NCBI GenBank assembly: GCA_035573715.1
Contig: DATLZZ010000003.1
Coordinates: 186,001-250,000, forward strand
DNA length: 64,000 nucleotides
Direction of reading: 5' to 3'
DNA from: JACPRL01 sp035573715
GTDB lineage: Bacteria > Acidobacteriota > Terriglobia > Acidiferrales > 2-02-FULL-67-57
In this document: one piece after another, positions 27,181-36,052 of the stretch
Layout: each line of letters starts with the position of its first letter
Position numbering within the stretch: position 1 is the stretch's first letter
Position numbers and translations under genes: made by a program
Notes under the pieces: generated by a model
What the model saw: the letters and a program-made list of their open reading frames with translations, nothing else
What the model was told of the DNA's origin: nothing
Database searches by the model: none

Positions 27181-28521
27181 ATGGTGAACCACGTCGTGGA
27201 ACCGGAAGAGCTGCAAGCGTACCTGGATGGTGAGCTGGGAGCTGCGCGTCGTGCGGAAGTGGAGACGCATCTGCGCACCTGCGCTGAATGCAGCGCTGTT
27301 GTGCGCGACCTCCAGCAGGTGACGCAAACTTTGCAACGCTGGCAAGTTGAGCCCGCCCCGGCCACGCTCCGGCCGCCCGAGGTGGATGAGCTGCGAGTGG
27401 CGATTCGCTGGACTTGGCCGCGACTCGTGCTGGCCTTCGGCGGCACCACGGCCGTGCTTCTGCTGGCGCTGGCCGTCAGCATCCCGAACCTGCTGACCTC
27501 GCGCATGGCAAGTCCCGAGCAACCGCCTCTGAATGCGACCGCGCCGCAATCAGCGCCTTCGCCGCCTCCAACGGGCGGCGAGCAGCCGCGGGACAACCGG
27601 GCGGCAGCGAAGCCGTCGCAGGAGATCAGGGAAAGGGACGCGCACCTTTCGCGAGAGATGGCGCGCCGGCAGGCGGCCGCCGGCCCGGCTGAAGGCCGAC
27701 AGGACAACCGGTTGTATGAAGACAAATCGGAAGCGCTCGATACCGCGGCGCGGCCGGCGGCGGCTCCTCCTCCGCCGAGCGTTGCCGGCGCGCTGGCGGC
27801 GCAGAAGCGCGCCAATGCAGAAGAAGTCCGTCGGCTCATCGCCTACAACGTGGCGATGGCGATTGAAGTGAAGGAGTTCGGCCCGGCCAAGGCGAAGCTG
27901 CTGCAAGCGGTCGAGAAATCCGGCGGCTACGTCAGCGAAGCCAGCACCGCGGAGACGCCCGGGCAGCCGCAGCGCGCCGATTACACCTTGCGCGTCCCGG
28001 CCGAAAAGCTTCCCGCGCTGCTGGCCGACCTGCGCCATTTGGGCCGTGTGCAGAACGAGCAGCTTTCGACCGACGAAGTCACCGAGCAGGTGGTCGACCT
28101 CGATGCCCGCCTGCGCAACGCCCGCAACACTGAGCAGCGGCTCATCGCCGTGCTCAACGAGCGCACCGGGAAAGTGAAGGACATCCTCGAAGTTGAGCGC
28201 GAGATCGCTCGCACGCGGGAAGAAATCGAGCGCATGGACGCGCAACGGGTCAACCTGATGAACCGCGTGCAACTGGCCACCGTGCAGGTGGCGCTGCTGG
28301 AAGAATTCAAGGCGCAGCTTCAACCGACACCCATCGGCACCTGGACGCGCCTGAACAATGCCTTCGTCGACGGCTACGAAGACTTCGTCGGGACGTTTGT
28401 CGGCCTGGCGCTGTTCTTCGCCCGCCACGGCCTCTCGCTTCTCTTCTGGCTCGTCCTCCTCTACTTCGCTTGGCGCCGCCTCAAGCCCCGCTTGTTGCGC
28501 CTGGTCGGGGCGATGCAGTGA
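27181..28521 (+). CDS. Membrane anti-sigma factor with zinc-finger and DUF4349-like coiled-coil domain
   Basis: 446 residues. The N-terminus has a HC2-type zinc finger (ETHLRTCAEC, about residues 30-39) that in anti-sigma factors grips the cognate sigma. One membrane helix at about 80-103 (LVLAFGGTTAVLLLALAVS) is followed by a Pro/Ala-rich linker. Then comes a DUF4349-like region: an extracytoplasmic beta part (PQRADYTLRVPAEKLPALL), a coiled coil (DLDARLRNARNTEQRL, EVEREIARTREEIERM), and a second membrane helix near the C-terminus (LSLLFWLVLLYFAW). It probably senses an envelope signal and releases the ECF sigma factor encoded 5 nt upstream. Confidence 0.85.
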   Translation: MVNHVVEPEELQAYLDGELGAARRAEVETHLRTCAECSAVVRDLQQVTQTLQRWQVEPAPATLRPPEVDELRVAIRWTWPRLVLAFGGTTAVLLLALAVSIPNLLTSRMASPEQPPLNATAPQSAPSPPPTGGEQPRDNRAAAKPSQEIRERDAHLSREMARRQAAAGPAEGRQDNRLYEDKSEALDTAARPAAAPPPPSVAGALAAQKRANAEEVRRLIAYNVAMAIEVKEFGPAKAKLLQAVEKSGGYVSEASTAETPGQPQRADYTLRVPAEKLPALLADLRHLGRVQNEQLSTDEVTEQVVDLDARLRNARNTEQRLIAVLNERTGKVKDILEVEREIARTREEIERMDAQRVNLMNRVQLATVQVALLEEFKAQLQPTPIGTWTRLNNAFVDGYEDFVGTFVGLALFFARHGLSLLFWLVLLYFAWRRLKPRLLRLVGAMQ

Positions 28522-28631
28522 AGTCTTTCTGGCCATCCTAAGCCGCATTCATCGGGGCGAAGGATCTCAGCGTCGGAATCGGCAACCCGCCGCGAATCCT
28601 ACCGCTGGTCCGAAGCGCAGGCTGTTTGGGG

Positions 28632-28637
28632 TATCAT
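28632..28637 (+). promoter_or_regulatory. -10 hexamer placed 6 nt before ispH ATG (possible leaderless transcript)
   Basis: TATCAT followed by six bases and the ATG at 28644. No Shine-Dalgarno sequence separates them and no good -35 is visible. Confidence 0.3.
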
Positions 28638-28643
28638 AGGGTC

Positions 28644-29600
28644 ATGCCGCCTGCGCCGCCGAGGACTCTTTACCGCATTCGTCCGCGGGGCTTCTGCGCC
28701 GGCGTGGTGCGGGCCATTGAAATCGTCGACCTGGCGCTCAAAGCCTACGGCGCGCCCATCTACGTGCTGCACGAAATCGTCCACAACCGCTACGTGGTCG
28801 AAGACCTGGCGGCCAAGGGCGCGGTCTTGGTCAATCGCTTGGAAGAAGTGCCGTTTGGCGCGCGACTGATTTTCAGCGCCCATGGCGTCTCGCCCGAGGT
28901 GCGAGCGATGGCGGCCGAGCGCCAGTTGCGCGTCATTGACGCCACCTGCCCGCTCGTGACCAAGGTGCATCTCGAGGCGATTCGCTTCGCCCGCGAGGGC
29001 TACAGCATCCTGCTGATCGGCGACCAGGAGCACGATGAGGTCGAGGGCACCTCGGGCGAAGCGCCGGAAGTGACGCAGGTGGTTTCCAGTGTGGCCGAGG
29101 CCGAGCGCGTCACCGTGCCCGACCCCAACCGCGTCGTCTATCTCACTCAGACCACGCTGAGCCAGTACGACACCGCGGAAATCATCGCGCGGCTGCGCCA
29201 GCGCTTTCCCGCCATCAAGGGCCCGCCCGCCGACGACATCTGCTACGCCACCCAGAATCGCCAGGAGGCGGTCGAGACCGTGGGCCGCCGCGCCGAACTC
29301 GTGCTGGTGGTGGGCTCGGCCAACAGCGCCAACTCCAACCGCCTGGTGGAGGTGGCGCAGCGCGCCGGCGCCCGCGCCTACTTGATTGAAGATGAGAATG
29401 CCATTGACGCCGCGTGGTTGAAGGAGGTTACGCGCGTGGCGCTGACCGCCGGCGCCTCGGCGCCAGATGTCCTGGTCGAGCGCGTCAGCCAGCGTTTGCA
29501 GGAACTGGGCTTCGCGAACGTCGAAGACGTCGAAATCATCCCCGAAGACGTCCGCTTCACGCTGCCCTCCGAACTCGTCCCCTTCGCCGTAGTTCGCTAA
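28644..29600 (+). CDS. ispH: 4-hydroxy-3-methylbut-2-enyl diphosphate reductase
   Basis: 318 residues from ATG 28644. The three Cys ligands of the [4Fe-4S] cluster are in GFCAGV, DATCPLV and DDICYATQNRQ; other family blocks are HEIVHNRYVVEDL, FSAHGVSP, GDQEHDEVEGTSGEAP, QTTLS and SANSANSNRLVEVA. It catalyses the last step of the MEP pathway, giving isopentenyl and dimethylallyl diphosphate. Other MEP genes are not in the window. Tail-to-tail with the molybdoenzyme gene, six bases apart. Confidence 0.96.
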   Translation: MPPAPPRTLYRIRPRGFCAGVVRAIEIVDLALKAYGAPIYVLHEIVHNRYVVEDLAAKGAVLVNRLEEVPFGARLIFSAHGVSPEVRAMAAERQLRVIDATCPLVTKVHLEAIRFAREGYSILLIGDQEHDEVEGTSGEAPEVTQVVSSVAEAERVTVPDPNRVVYLTQTTLSQYDTAEIIARLRQRFPAIKGPPADDICYATQNRQEAVETVGRRAELVLVVGSANSANSNRLVEVAQRAGARAYLIEDENAIDAAWLKEVTRVALTAGASAPDVLVERVSQRLQELGFANVEDVEIIPEDVRFTLPSELVPFAVVR

Positions 29601-29606
29601 GTTCGA

Positions 29607-31811
29607 TTATTGCCCGAAGCGCTCCAGGGTGACTTCGGCGTTGTAGTCGGGCTCGCCGGAGACGGGGTCGCAGCGGCGCGGAAGGAGGACGTTGACTTCG
29701 GGCCAGCAGCCGATGAGGCAGCCGCGGGCGACGTCGGCGATGCGGAGGCGGCCGAGATACTCGCCGGCATCGGAGCGCAGGCGGATGCGTTCGCCGCTGC
29801 GCAGGCCGAGCCGCGCTGCGTCGTCGGCGTTGATGAAGATTTCATCGCGGGCTGCGCCGCTGAGCAAGTCGGCGGCGTCGAACAGCATGGAGTTGAACTG
29901 GCTCCCGCGCCGCGTCGTCAGATAGAAGCGCCCGTCGGCCTTGGGAAGTGCGGGCAGGCTCAGAGGCGTAAAGCGGAGACGACCCTCGGGCAACGAAGGC
30001 GAGACGCCGCCTTCCAGCAGGCGCGGGCCGCCGTACTGAATCCAATCGCCCTCTTTTTCCAGTTGGCCGATGCCTTTGTAGAGCGGGATGACGCGGTCCA
30101 TCTCGGTGCGGATGTCGGCGCCACTGCGGTAGTAGAGAGCGCCGGCGCGATCCGGCGGCAGGACGCGCTGGGCCAGGTCGGAAAGGATTTCCCACTCGGA
30201 GCGCGCCTCGCCGATGCGCGGTCCGGGAATCTCGGGACTGAAGCGGATGCGGCGCTCGGTGCTGGTGAGCGTGCCGCCGCCGGGCTGCTCGTAGCGGGTG
30301 CGCGCGGGCAGCAGCACCGTGCAGTCGGAGTCGAGCAGCATCGAGTTGTTGAGCGTGATGTCCTGATGGACGCGGAGGCGGAGCCGGTTGAAGGCCACGC
30401 GGACAAAGTCGGGCTGCGGCATCGTCTCGTAGAAGTTGCCGCCGAGGTTGTAGAGGACGTCGAGCTTGCCGGCCGCTGCCGCTTCCAGCATCTCGGGCGC
30501 GTCGAGCCCCTTTGTTGTCGGCACGTCGAAGCCCCAGAGCTGTGCGAAGCGGCGGACATGCTCTTCCTTGAGGGGGAAGCCGCCAGGGAGAGAAGTCGGC
30601 ACGGAACCAACTTCGGCGGCGCCCTGCACGCCGCTGTGGCCGCGAATCGGAACCAGGCCGCACTTTTCGCGGCCGACCATGCCGCGCGCCAGCGCGAGGT
30701 TGATGACCGCCAGCACGTTCTCGACGCCGAAGGCGTGCTGCGTCAGGCCCATCGACCAGATGAAGACGGCGGTGCGCGCGCGCTGGTAGGTGTCGGCGAA
30801 GCGCTCAAGCTGCGCCCGCGAGAGCCCGCTGGAAGCTTCGAGATCCTCCCAGCGCTGCGCGGCCAGCTGCCTCTTGAGCTCTTCGAAGCCGGTGGTGTGC
30901 GCGGCGATGAAATTGTGGTCGAGCGCGTCGCGCTCAAGGAGAATCTTCAGCACCGCGTTGCAGAAGGCAATGTCGCCGTCGTTGCGCACGGAATAGAACT
31001 CATCGGCCAGGCGTGTTCCGAACAGCGCGCTCTTGGGCACAGAAGGAATCCAGTAGGCCTCGAGGCCGGGCTCGCGAAACGGATTGACGACCACGACGCG
31101 CGTGCCGCGCTGCTTGGCGTAGTAAAGATACTTGGTAGCGACCGGCTGATTGGCGGCGAGATTCGAGCCCAGCAGCACGATGAGGTCGGTGCCGATCCAG
31201 TCGTTGTAGGAGCAAGTCGAAGCCGCCACGCCGAGCGCGTACTTCATCGCGCTGGTGGAGGCGGCGTGGCAGAGGCGCGCGGCGTTGTCGATGTTGTTGG
31301 TGCCGAGAGCGCGCGCTAGCTTGCCGGCGACGTAGTAGACCTCGTTGGTCAGCCCGCGCGAAGTGGTGTAGAAGGCGAGCCGCTGCGGGGTGGTTTCCTG
31401 GATGGCGTCGGCGATGAGCTCCAGCGCGCGGTCCCAGGAAACGCGGCGGAAGCCGCGGTCGGCGCGATAGCGCACCATCGGATACGGCAGGCGGCCGAGC
31501 TGGCGAAGTTGATAGTTATCGAGCCGACGCAGCGCTTGAACGTCTTCGAGCTTCTTCGGATCGAGCGCCGGCATGGTGTTCAGGCGCAGCAGCTTCAGCC
31601 GCACCAGGCAGAGGTGGACGCCGTCCAGGGTGTTGTCGCGCAGGCCGGCCGGACCGAGCGAGCAGCCGTCGCAGACGCCGTGGCGCAGAATGCGCCAGGC
31701 ATAAGGCAGGTTGTCGCGGTTCTCCCACAGCGCCCGCAGCATTTCGCGGTAGTGGCGCGGCTTGGGCAGGCCGAGGCCGAAGGGCCGCCAGGAAGCAATC
31801 GGCGTCGGCAT
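29607..31811 (-). CDS. FdhF/YdeP-type molybdopterin oxidoreductase
   Basis: 734 residues. Molybdopterin oxidoreductase fold: RRVSWDRALELIADAI, YTTSRGLTNEVYY, NNIDNAARLCHAASTSAMKYALG, DLIVLLGSNLAANQP, and a C-terminal molybdopterin-dinucleotide domain (FYLTTRRGSQFNSMLFDAADL, INADDAARLGLRSGERIRL). The N-terminus has only a short Cys pair in HGVCDGCSLG instead of the full four-Cys [4Fe-4S] motif of formate dehydrogenases, a feature of the YdeP branch. No formate dehydrogenase partner, electron-transfer subunit or FdhD chaperone adjoins it, so substrate is unknown. The MoaD-MoaE fusion at 56182 would contribute to its cofactor. Confidence 0.85.
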   Translation of the reverse strand: MPTPIASWRPFGLGLPKPRHYREMLRALWENRDNLPYAWRILRHGVCDGCSLGPAGLRDNTLDGVHLCLVRLKLLRLNTMPALDPKKLEDVQALRRLDNYQLRQLGRLPYPMVRYRADRGFRRVSWDRALELIADAIQETTPQRLAFYTTSRGLTNEVYYVAGKLARALGTNNIDNAARLCHAASTSAMKYALGVAASTCSYNDWIGTDLIVLLGSNLAANQPVATKYLYYAKQRGTRVVVVNPFREPGLEAYWIPSVPKSALFGTRLADEFYSVRNDGDIAFCNAVLKILLERDALDHNFIAAHTTGFEELKRQLAAQRWEDLEASSGLSRAQLERFADTYQRARTAVFIWSMGLTQHAFGVENVLAVINLALARGMVGREKCGLVPIRGHSGVQGAAEVGSVPTSLPGGFPLKEEHVRRFAQLWGFDVPTTKGLDAPEMLEAAAAGKLDVLYNLGGNFYETMPQPDFVRVAFNRLRLRVHQDITLNNSMLLDSDCTVLLPARTRYEQPGGGTLTSTERRIRFSPEIPGPRIGEARSEWEILSDLAQRVLPPDRAGALYYRSGADIRTEMDRVIPLYKGIGQLEKEGDWIQYGGPRLLEGGVSPSLPEGRLRFTPLSLPALPKADGRFYLTTRRGSQFNSMLFDAADLLSGAARDEIFINADDAARLGLRSGERIRLRSDAGEYLGRLRIADVARGCLIGCWPEVNVLLPRRCDPVSGEPDYNAEVTLERFGQ

Positions 31812-31868
31812 GAGTCGCTAGCTTAGCAAAGGAGGCAAGGGAAGCGTAGGATACAGGAGGGAAGAATC

Positions 31869-32612
31869 ATGCGGGGCCGCACGAGGGATGCAATTGCGAA
31901 GCGCTTCGCGATTGTCTGTTGTCTGGCCGGGCTGCTGCTGGGCGCGGCGCCGGTGGCCGACGGGCAGGCGCCGCCGGCGAAGCTGCGGGTGCTGTTCATC
32001 GGGAACAGCTACACCTACTTCAACGACCTGCCAGGACTGGTGGAGCGGCTGTCGGCGGCTGAAAGGCCGATCGAAGCGCGTATGGTGGTTCAGGGCGGCG
32101 CGACGCTGGAGTGGCATTGGACTGTGGGGCTGGCGCTGAAGAGAATCCAGCAGGGCGGCTGGGATTACGTAGTGCTGCAGGAGCAAAGCCAGCGGCCGCT
32201 GCTCGACAAGCCGAGGATGTTCGAGTACGCGCGCGCCTTCGATGCCGAAATCAAGAAGCAGAGCGCCCGCACGGTCCTCTACCTGACGTGGTCGCGACAG
32301 CCGCGACCGGAACTGCAGGGGCAGATCACGCAGGCGTATCAAGAGCTCGGGCGCGAACTGGGTGCGGAGGTGGCGCCGGTCGGCGCGGCCTGGCACAAAG
32401 TACTGCAGCGCAATCCGAACCTGGAGCTTTATCTGCCCGACGGCAGCCATCCGAGCCTGGCAGGCTCGTATCTCGCCGCCTGTGTTTTCCTCGGCGTGTT
32501 CTACGGCGAGCGGCCCGTGAAGCCGCTGCCGACGGTGGCGCCGCTGAGCCCCGAAGCCGCGCTCTACCTTCAGAACGTCGCCTGGGAAACCCTCGCCGAA
32601 CCGAACGAGTGA
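31869..32612 (+). CDS. Exported SGNH/GDSL-type hydrolase
   Basis: 247 residues with an AGGAGGGA ribosome site before the ATG. Signal peptide about 1-32. Block I is LFIGNSYTYFNDLP with the nucleophilic Ser; block V is DGSHPSLAGSYLAA with the catalytic Asp/His pair; an intermediate QEQSQRPLL segment fits the oxyanion region of related proteins. Members of this superfamily cleave esters on sugars, lipids or peptidoglycan-linked acetyl groups. The next gene, a kinase-like protein, is 54 nt downstream on the same strand. Confidence 0.83.
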   Translation: MRGRTRDAIAKRFAIVCCLAGLLLGAAPVADGQAPPAKLRVLFIGNSYTYFNDLPGLVERLSAAERPIEARMVVQGGATLEWHWTVGLALKRIQQGGWDYVVLQEQSQRPLLDKPRMFEYARAFDAEIKKQSARTVLYLTWSRQPRPELQGQITQAYQELGRELGAEVAPVGAAWHKVLQRNPNLELYLPDGSHPSLAGSYLAACVFLGVFYGERPVKPLPTVAPLSPEAALYLQNVAWETLAEPNE

Positions 32613-32666
32613 GCGCTGCGGCCGCGTTGCAGTCGCCGGAACGATAAGGTAAGCTGCGAGCTCGCC

Positions 32667-33668
32667 GTGATTCCGGAATCCATCGGCAAATACCGCATCG
32701 TTGCGCCGCTGGGACAAGGGCGCGTGGGAATCGTCTTCCGCGCGCAGGACACCGAAGACGGTCGCGCGGTAGCGCTGAAGCTGGTGCCGGCCAGCCACTT
32801 CGCCACGCCCGAAGCCAGGCAGAAGTTCCTCGAAGACGCGCGCGCCGCGGCCGGGCTGGCGCATCCGCACTTGCGACAAGTCTTCGAGGCCGGGGAGAGC
32901 GGAGACCAGGTTTTCCTGGCGATGGAATATCTCGAGGGCTCGACCCTGCGCAGCCTGCTGGTCGGCGGATCGGTCGAGCCGGAAACCGCGCTGGCGTGGA
33001 GCGCGGAAATCGCCGACGCCCTGGCGGCCGCCCACGCCGAAGGCGTGGCGCACGGCGAGCTCACCACCGGCAAAGTCTTCATCACCGAGCAGGGAATGAT
33101 CAAGCTGCTCGACGCCGGCTTGTGGCGGCTGGAAGTTCCGAGCGGGCGCGACCTGCGCGATGCGGCGGCGCTGCGCGAGTCCGGCCTCGAGCCTCTCGCC
33201 GTCGCCGCGCTGGCGCCGGAACAAATCCGCGGCGCGGAGCCCGACGCGCGCAGCGATCTGTTCGCGCTCGGCGCAGTGCTCTTTGAGATGTGCACGGGCG
33301 TGCAGCCTTTCGCGCACGACGACGCCAACCAGACTCTGCACTGGGTCTTGGGCCGTCAGCCCGAACCGCCGAGCCGAATGAATCCGCGCCTGCCGGCGGC
33401 GCTGGATGTGCTGCTGGCCCGCCTGCTCGAGAAAGAACCGGCGCGACGCTTGAGCAGCGCCGCCGAAGCCGCGGCCGCGTTGCGCGCCATCGCCGCCGGC
33501 GAGCCCTTGCCGGCGTCGGTCACCGCGGCGCCGCCCGAAGCCGCCGCGGCGGTAGTCGAGGCCGCGCCCGCGAAAGAAAAATCAAAAATTTTGTACTGGA
33601 TTCTGGCCGGCGGCGTGGTGCTGGCGGGGTTGGCCTGGCTTCTCTACCAGCGGCTGACGCAGCCGTAG
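32667..33668 (+). CDS. Tail-anchored pseudokinase of the Hanks Ser/Thr kinase family
   Basis: 333 residues from GTG 32667. The kinase fold is clear: GQGRVGIVFRA glycine loop, ALKLV with the ATP-binding Lys, LAMEYLEGSTL hinge, LAPEQIRG and SDLFALGAVLFEM. But the catalytic loop reads AHGELTTGKVFI: the HRD Asp is Glu after Gly, the following Lys is Thr and the metal-binding Asn is Lys. The DFG motif is DAG. Phosphotransfer is therefore unlikely. A single membrane helix near the C-terminus (ILYWILAGGVVLAGLAWLL) leaves only a few residues outside, so the domain faces the cytoplasm. A role as a scaffold or nucleotide sensor is inference. Compare the fully active kinase at 23898-26039. Confidence 0.85.
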   Translation: MIPESIGKYRIVAPLGQGRVGIVFRAQDTEDGRAVALKLVPASHFATPEARQKFLEDARAAAGLAHPHLRQVFEAGESGDQVFLAMEYLEGSTLRSLLVGGSVEPETALAWSAEIADALAAAHAEGVAHGELTTGKVFITEQGMIKLLDAGLWRLEVPSGRDLRDAAALRESGLEPLAVAALAPEQIRGAEPDARSDLFALGAVLFEMCTGVQPFAHDDANQTLHWVLGRQPEPPSRMNPRLPAALDVLLARLLEKEPARRLSSAAEAAAALRAIAAGEPLPASVTAAPPEAAAAVVEAAPAKEKSKILYWILAGGVVLAGLAWLLYQRLTQP

Positions 33669-33675
33669 TTCTCTC

Positions 33676-35910
33676 CTACTGCACCACAAGCATCGTGGTC
33701 GCCGTGTGCTCGAGTGTGCTGAAGGCGCCGCGCACGGTCAGCGTGTGCGTGCCGCGCGGCGTGCCGGCAGGGGGAGAGGGCGGCGGCGTTTCCTCCGTGC
33801 TGCTGCAAGCCACCTGCAGACTCACCAGCAACAGCAGCGCCAGGAGGGCGCACGCGGTGGCGAATCGCGGGCGCTGCGGCGCAACCCGCCGGGCCATCAG
33901 CCAACTGAGCAGTGCCGCGGCGGCGAGCAGCCAGAGGAACACCGGCGGCGCCGGCGGCGGACCCGACGGCGGGATGCTGCTCGAGCTCGCGGTTGTGCGC
34001 ACCGTCAGGGTCGCGGTCACGGTTACGCCGCCCGGCGCAAGGCTGGACGGGCTGAAGCCGCAGGTCACGCCCACGGGCGGATCCATACAGGAAAGCCCGA
34101 CGGCGTTGTCGAAGCGGCCGCCCACCGGCGTCAGCGTCACGGTGTAGCTCGCCGACTCTCCCTGGTTCACGGTGACGCTGGCGGGCATCACGCTGATGGC
34201 GAAGTCCACCACGTCGGTGGCAACCATCTTGCTGTTGTTGGTGGTGTCGGGGTCGACCTCGGTCAGCGTCACGCTGGCATTGTTGGTGATGGAGCCCACC
34301 ATGGTTGGCCGGATGGTGATGGTGGTGGTGACGCTGGCGGCCGAGGCGATGGTGCCGATGGTGCACGTCACCACGCCCATCGAATGCGAGCAACTGCCCT
34401 GGCCCGCTGCCGAGTTCTGGAACGTCGAGTCCACCGGCAAGGTGTCGGTCAGCACCACGTTGGTGGCCTGGTCGGGGCCGGCATTGGCGACCGTCAGCGT
34501 GTAAACAAGGTTGGTGGAAACCGGAACCGGGTCGGGCGACTCGGTCATGCTCAGCACCAGGTCCGGGTCGGCGTCAATTGTGGCCAGCGCCACCAGGCCC
34601 GGCTGCGTCGGTCCCAGAAAGTTCATCGCGCCCGACGTGGGATCGATCTCCGCGAGGAAGCTCTCTCGCGGCGACGCCTGCACCAGCGCCAGCAACTCGC
34701 CGGTGGGAAGAAAGTCGAGCGAGGCCAGGCGCGACGACTCGCCGGCGGTGGCCAGCGGCGCCACGATCGCTTCCGCCAGGCTGGCGGGATTCACCCGCCA
34801 CAGGGTCGAGTCCGCGGCGTGCAGCAACTCGTCGCTCCGTTCCGTCGCCAGGCCGTCGCCGCCCGCCGCCACGCGGCCCAGCCGCGTGAGCGCGCCGGTG
34901 GTTGTATCCACCGAAGCCAGTTCGTTCGGCGCTTCGAGGAGCGCGAAGAGGGTGCGGTCAGATTTCCGATAGCTGAGATCGGCGATGCTCTCGCCGCCCG
35001 CCAGGCCCATTGCGGCGACTTCCGTGCCCAAGCCGGTGCAGGGATCAATGGTCAGGAGGTAGCTGGTGTCACCGCGCTGGCCGATGGCGTAGAGGCGGCG
35101 GGCGGAGCCGAAGTCCATCGCGGTAACTTCGTCAAAACCGATCGGGCCGACCAGCGTGGCGGCGCCGCTAGCGGGATCAATCGAGTAGAACAGGCTGGCG
35201 GCGTCGAGATGCGCGGCGCCAAAGAGAGCAGCGCGAGTCGAGCAGGCGGGCGCATCGCCGGCCAGCAGCAAGGCGCTGGCAGCGTGGTCGAGCCTGCCCA
35301 AGCGCGCTTCGCCCTGCGCATTGACCAGCAGCAGCTCCTGCTCTTCATTCACCGCGAGAATGAAGTCGCCGCGCCAGGGCGTAGAGGGGCGGTTGCGACC
35401 CGCGGCGGCCGGCCGAGCCCGCAGCCGTTCTACGGGTTCGGTCTGGCTGGCCGGCTGCGCGCTGCCGTCGGCTGGATTGAGAAGGAAGACTGTGTCGGGC
35501 GTGGTGGCGGTAGCGCTGCTCACGGCGTAGAGCATTCCATCGGGCGCGAAGAAGAGCGCTGCGAACCGGTCGCCGGTGTTGCCGCGCGCGGTGGCAGCGC
35601 CGCTGGCAGGATCGAGCACGACCAGCTCATCGCCAATCTGCCCGGCGACGCGCACCAGGGCAAAAATTTCGCCCGTCTGCGGATGGCGCGCCAGGCCGCT
35701 GGCGGCTTCCAGCGCTGCGCCGCCCAGTGTGAGCGCAACGCGGGAAAGCGTCCGGCCGGTCAGCGGGTCGACGCTGCGCAACTGGTTGTCGGCCAATGAA
35801 ACGGTGTAGAGCGGCAAGCCGGGTTCGGCCGCGACCGCGGGCAGCGCCAGCAGCGCGGCTCCCATCAGGAGGGTCGCCAGGTGCTTCCTGCTCAGAAGGG
35901 CCGTGGGCAT
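33676..35910 (-). CDS. Exported surface protein with DUF11-type repeat and C-terminal membrane anchor
   Basis: 744 residues. Signal peptide about 1-28. Residues about 30-450 form repeated segments of the type GQIGDELVVLDPASGAATARG and LYAIGQRGDTSYLLTIDP, suggesting a propeller of the DUF4394/NHL kind. A DUF11-like Ig-fold domain follows (about 455-560: DLVLSMTESPDPVPVSTNL, TLTVANAGPDQATNVVLTD). Then another beta domain with a Ser/Pro linker, and two hydrophobic helices (FLWLLAAAALLSWL and ACALLALLLLVSLQVACSS), the second ending in a Cys. A cell-surface or envelope role is likely; nothing suggests enzymatic activity. It converges on the pseudokinase gene, 7 nt apart. Confidence 0.78.
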   Translation of the reverse strand: MPTALLSRKHLATLLMGAALLALPAVAAEPGLPLYTVSLADNQLRSVDPLTGRTLSRVALTLGGAALEAASGLARHPQTGEIFALVRVAGQIGDELVVLDPASGAATARGNTGDRFAALFFAPDGMLYAVSSATATTPDTVFLLNPADGSAQPASQTEPVERLRARPAAAGRNRPSTPWRGDFILAVNEEQELLLVNAQGEARLGRLDHAASALLLAGDAPACSTRAALFGAAHLDAASLFYSIDPASGAATLVGPIGFDEVTAMDFGSARRLYAIGQRGDTSYLLTIDPCTGLGTEVAAMGLAGGESIADLSYRKSDRTLFALLEAPNELASVDTTTGALTRLGRVAAGGDGLATERSDELLHAADSTLWRVNPASLAEAIVAPLATAGESSRLASLDFLPTGELLALVQASPRESFLAEIDPTSGAMNFLGPTQPGLVALATIDADPDLVLSMTESPDPVPVSTNLVYTLTVANAGPDQATNVVLTDTLPVDSTFQNSAAGQGSCSHSMGVVTCTIGTIASAASVTTTITIRPTMVGSITNNASVTLTEVDPDTTNNSKMVATDVVDFAISVMPASVTVNQGESASYTVTLTPVGGRFDNAVGLSCMDPPVGVTCGFSPSSLAPGGVTVTATLTVRTTASSSSIPPSGPPPAPPVFLWLLAAAALLSWLMARRVAPQRPRFATACALLALLLLVSLQVACSSTEETPPPSPPAGTPRGTHTLTVRGAFSTLEHTATTMLVVQ

Positions 35911-36052
35911 GAATCCTCAATTCAATTCGAGCCGGGCGATTTTGTCAACCGTAAGCGTGCAGCGTCGCCGGGGGCTGCCGGCGTCCCATTCTTTTCGTCG
36001 GTCGGCTTGGCGATTGGCGGGCAATCGGAGATAATCCCGCGGACAATTGGCG

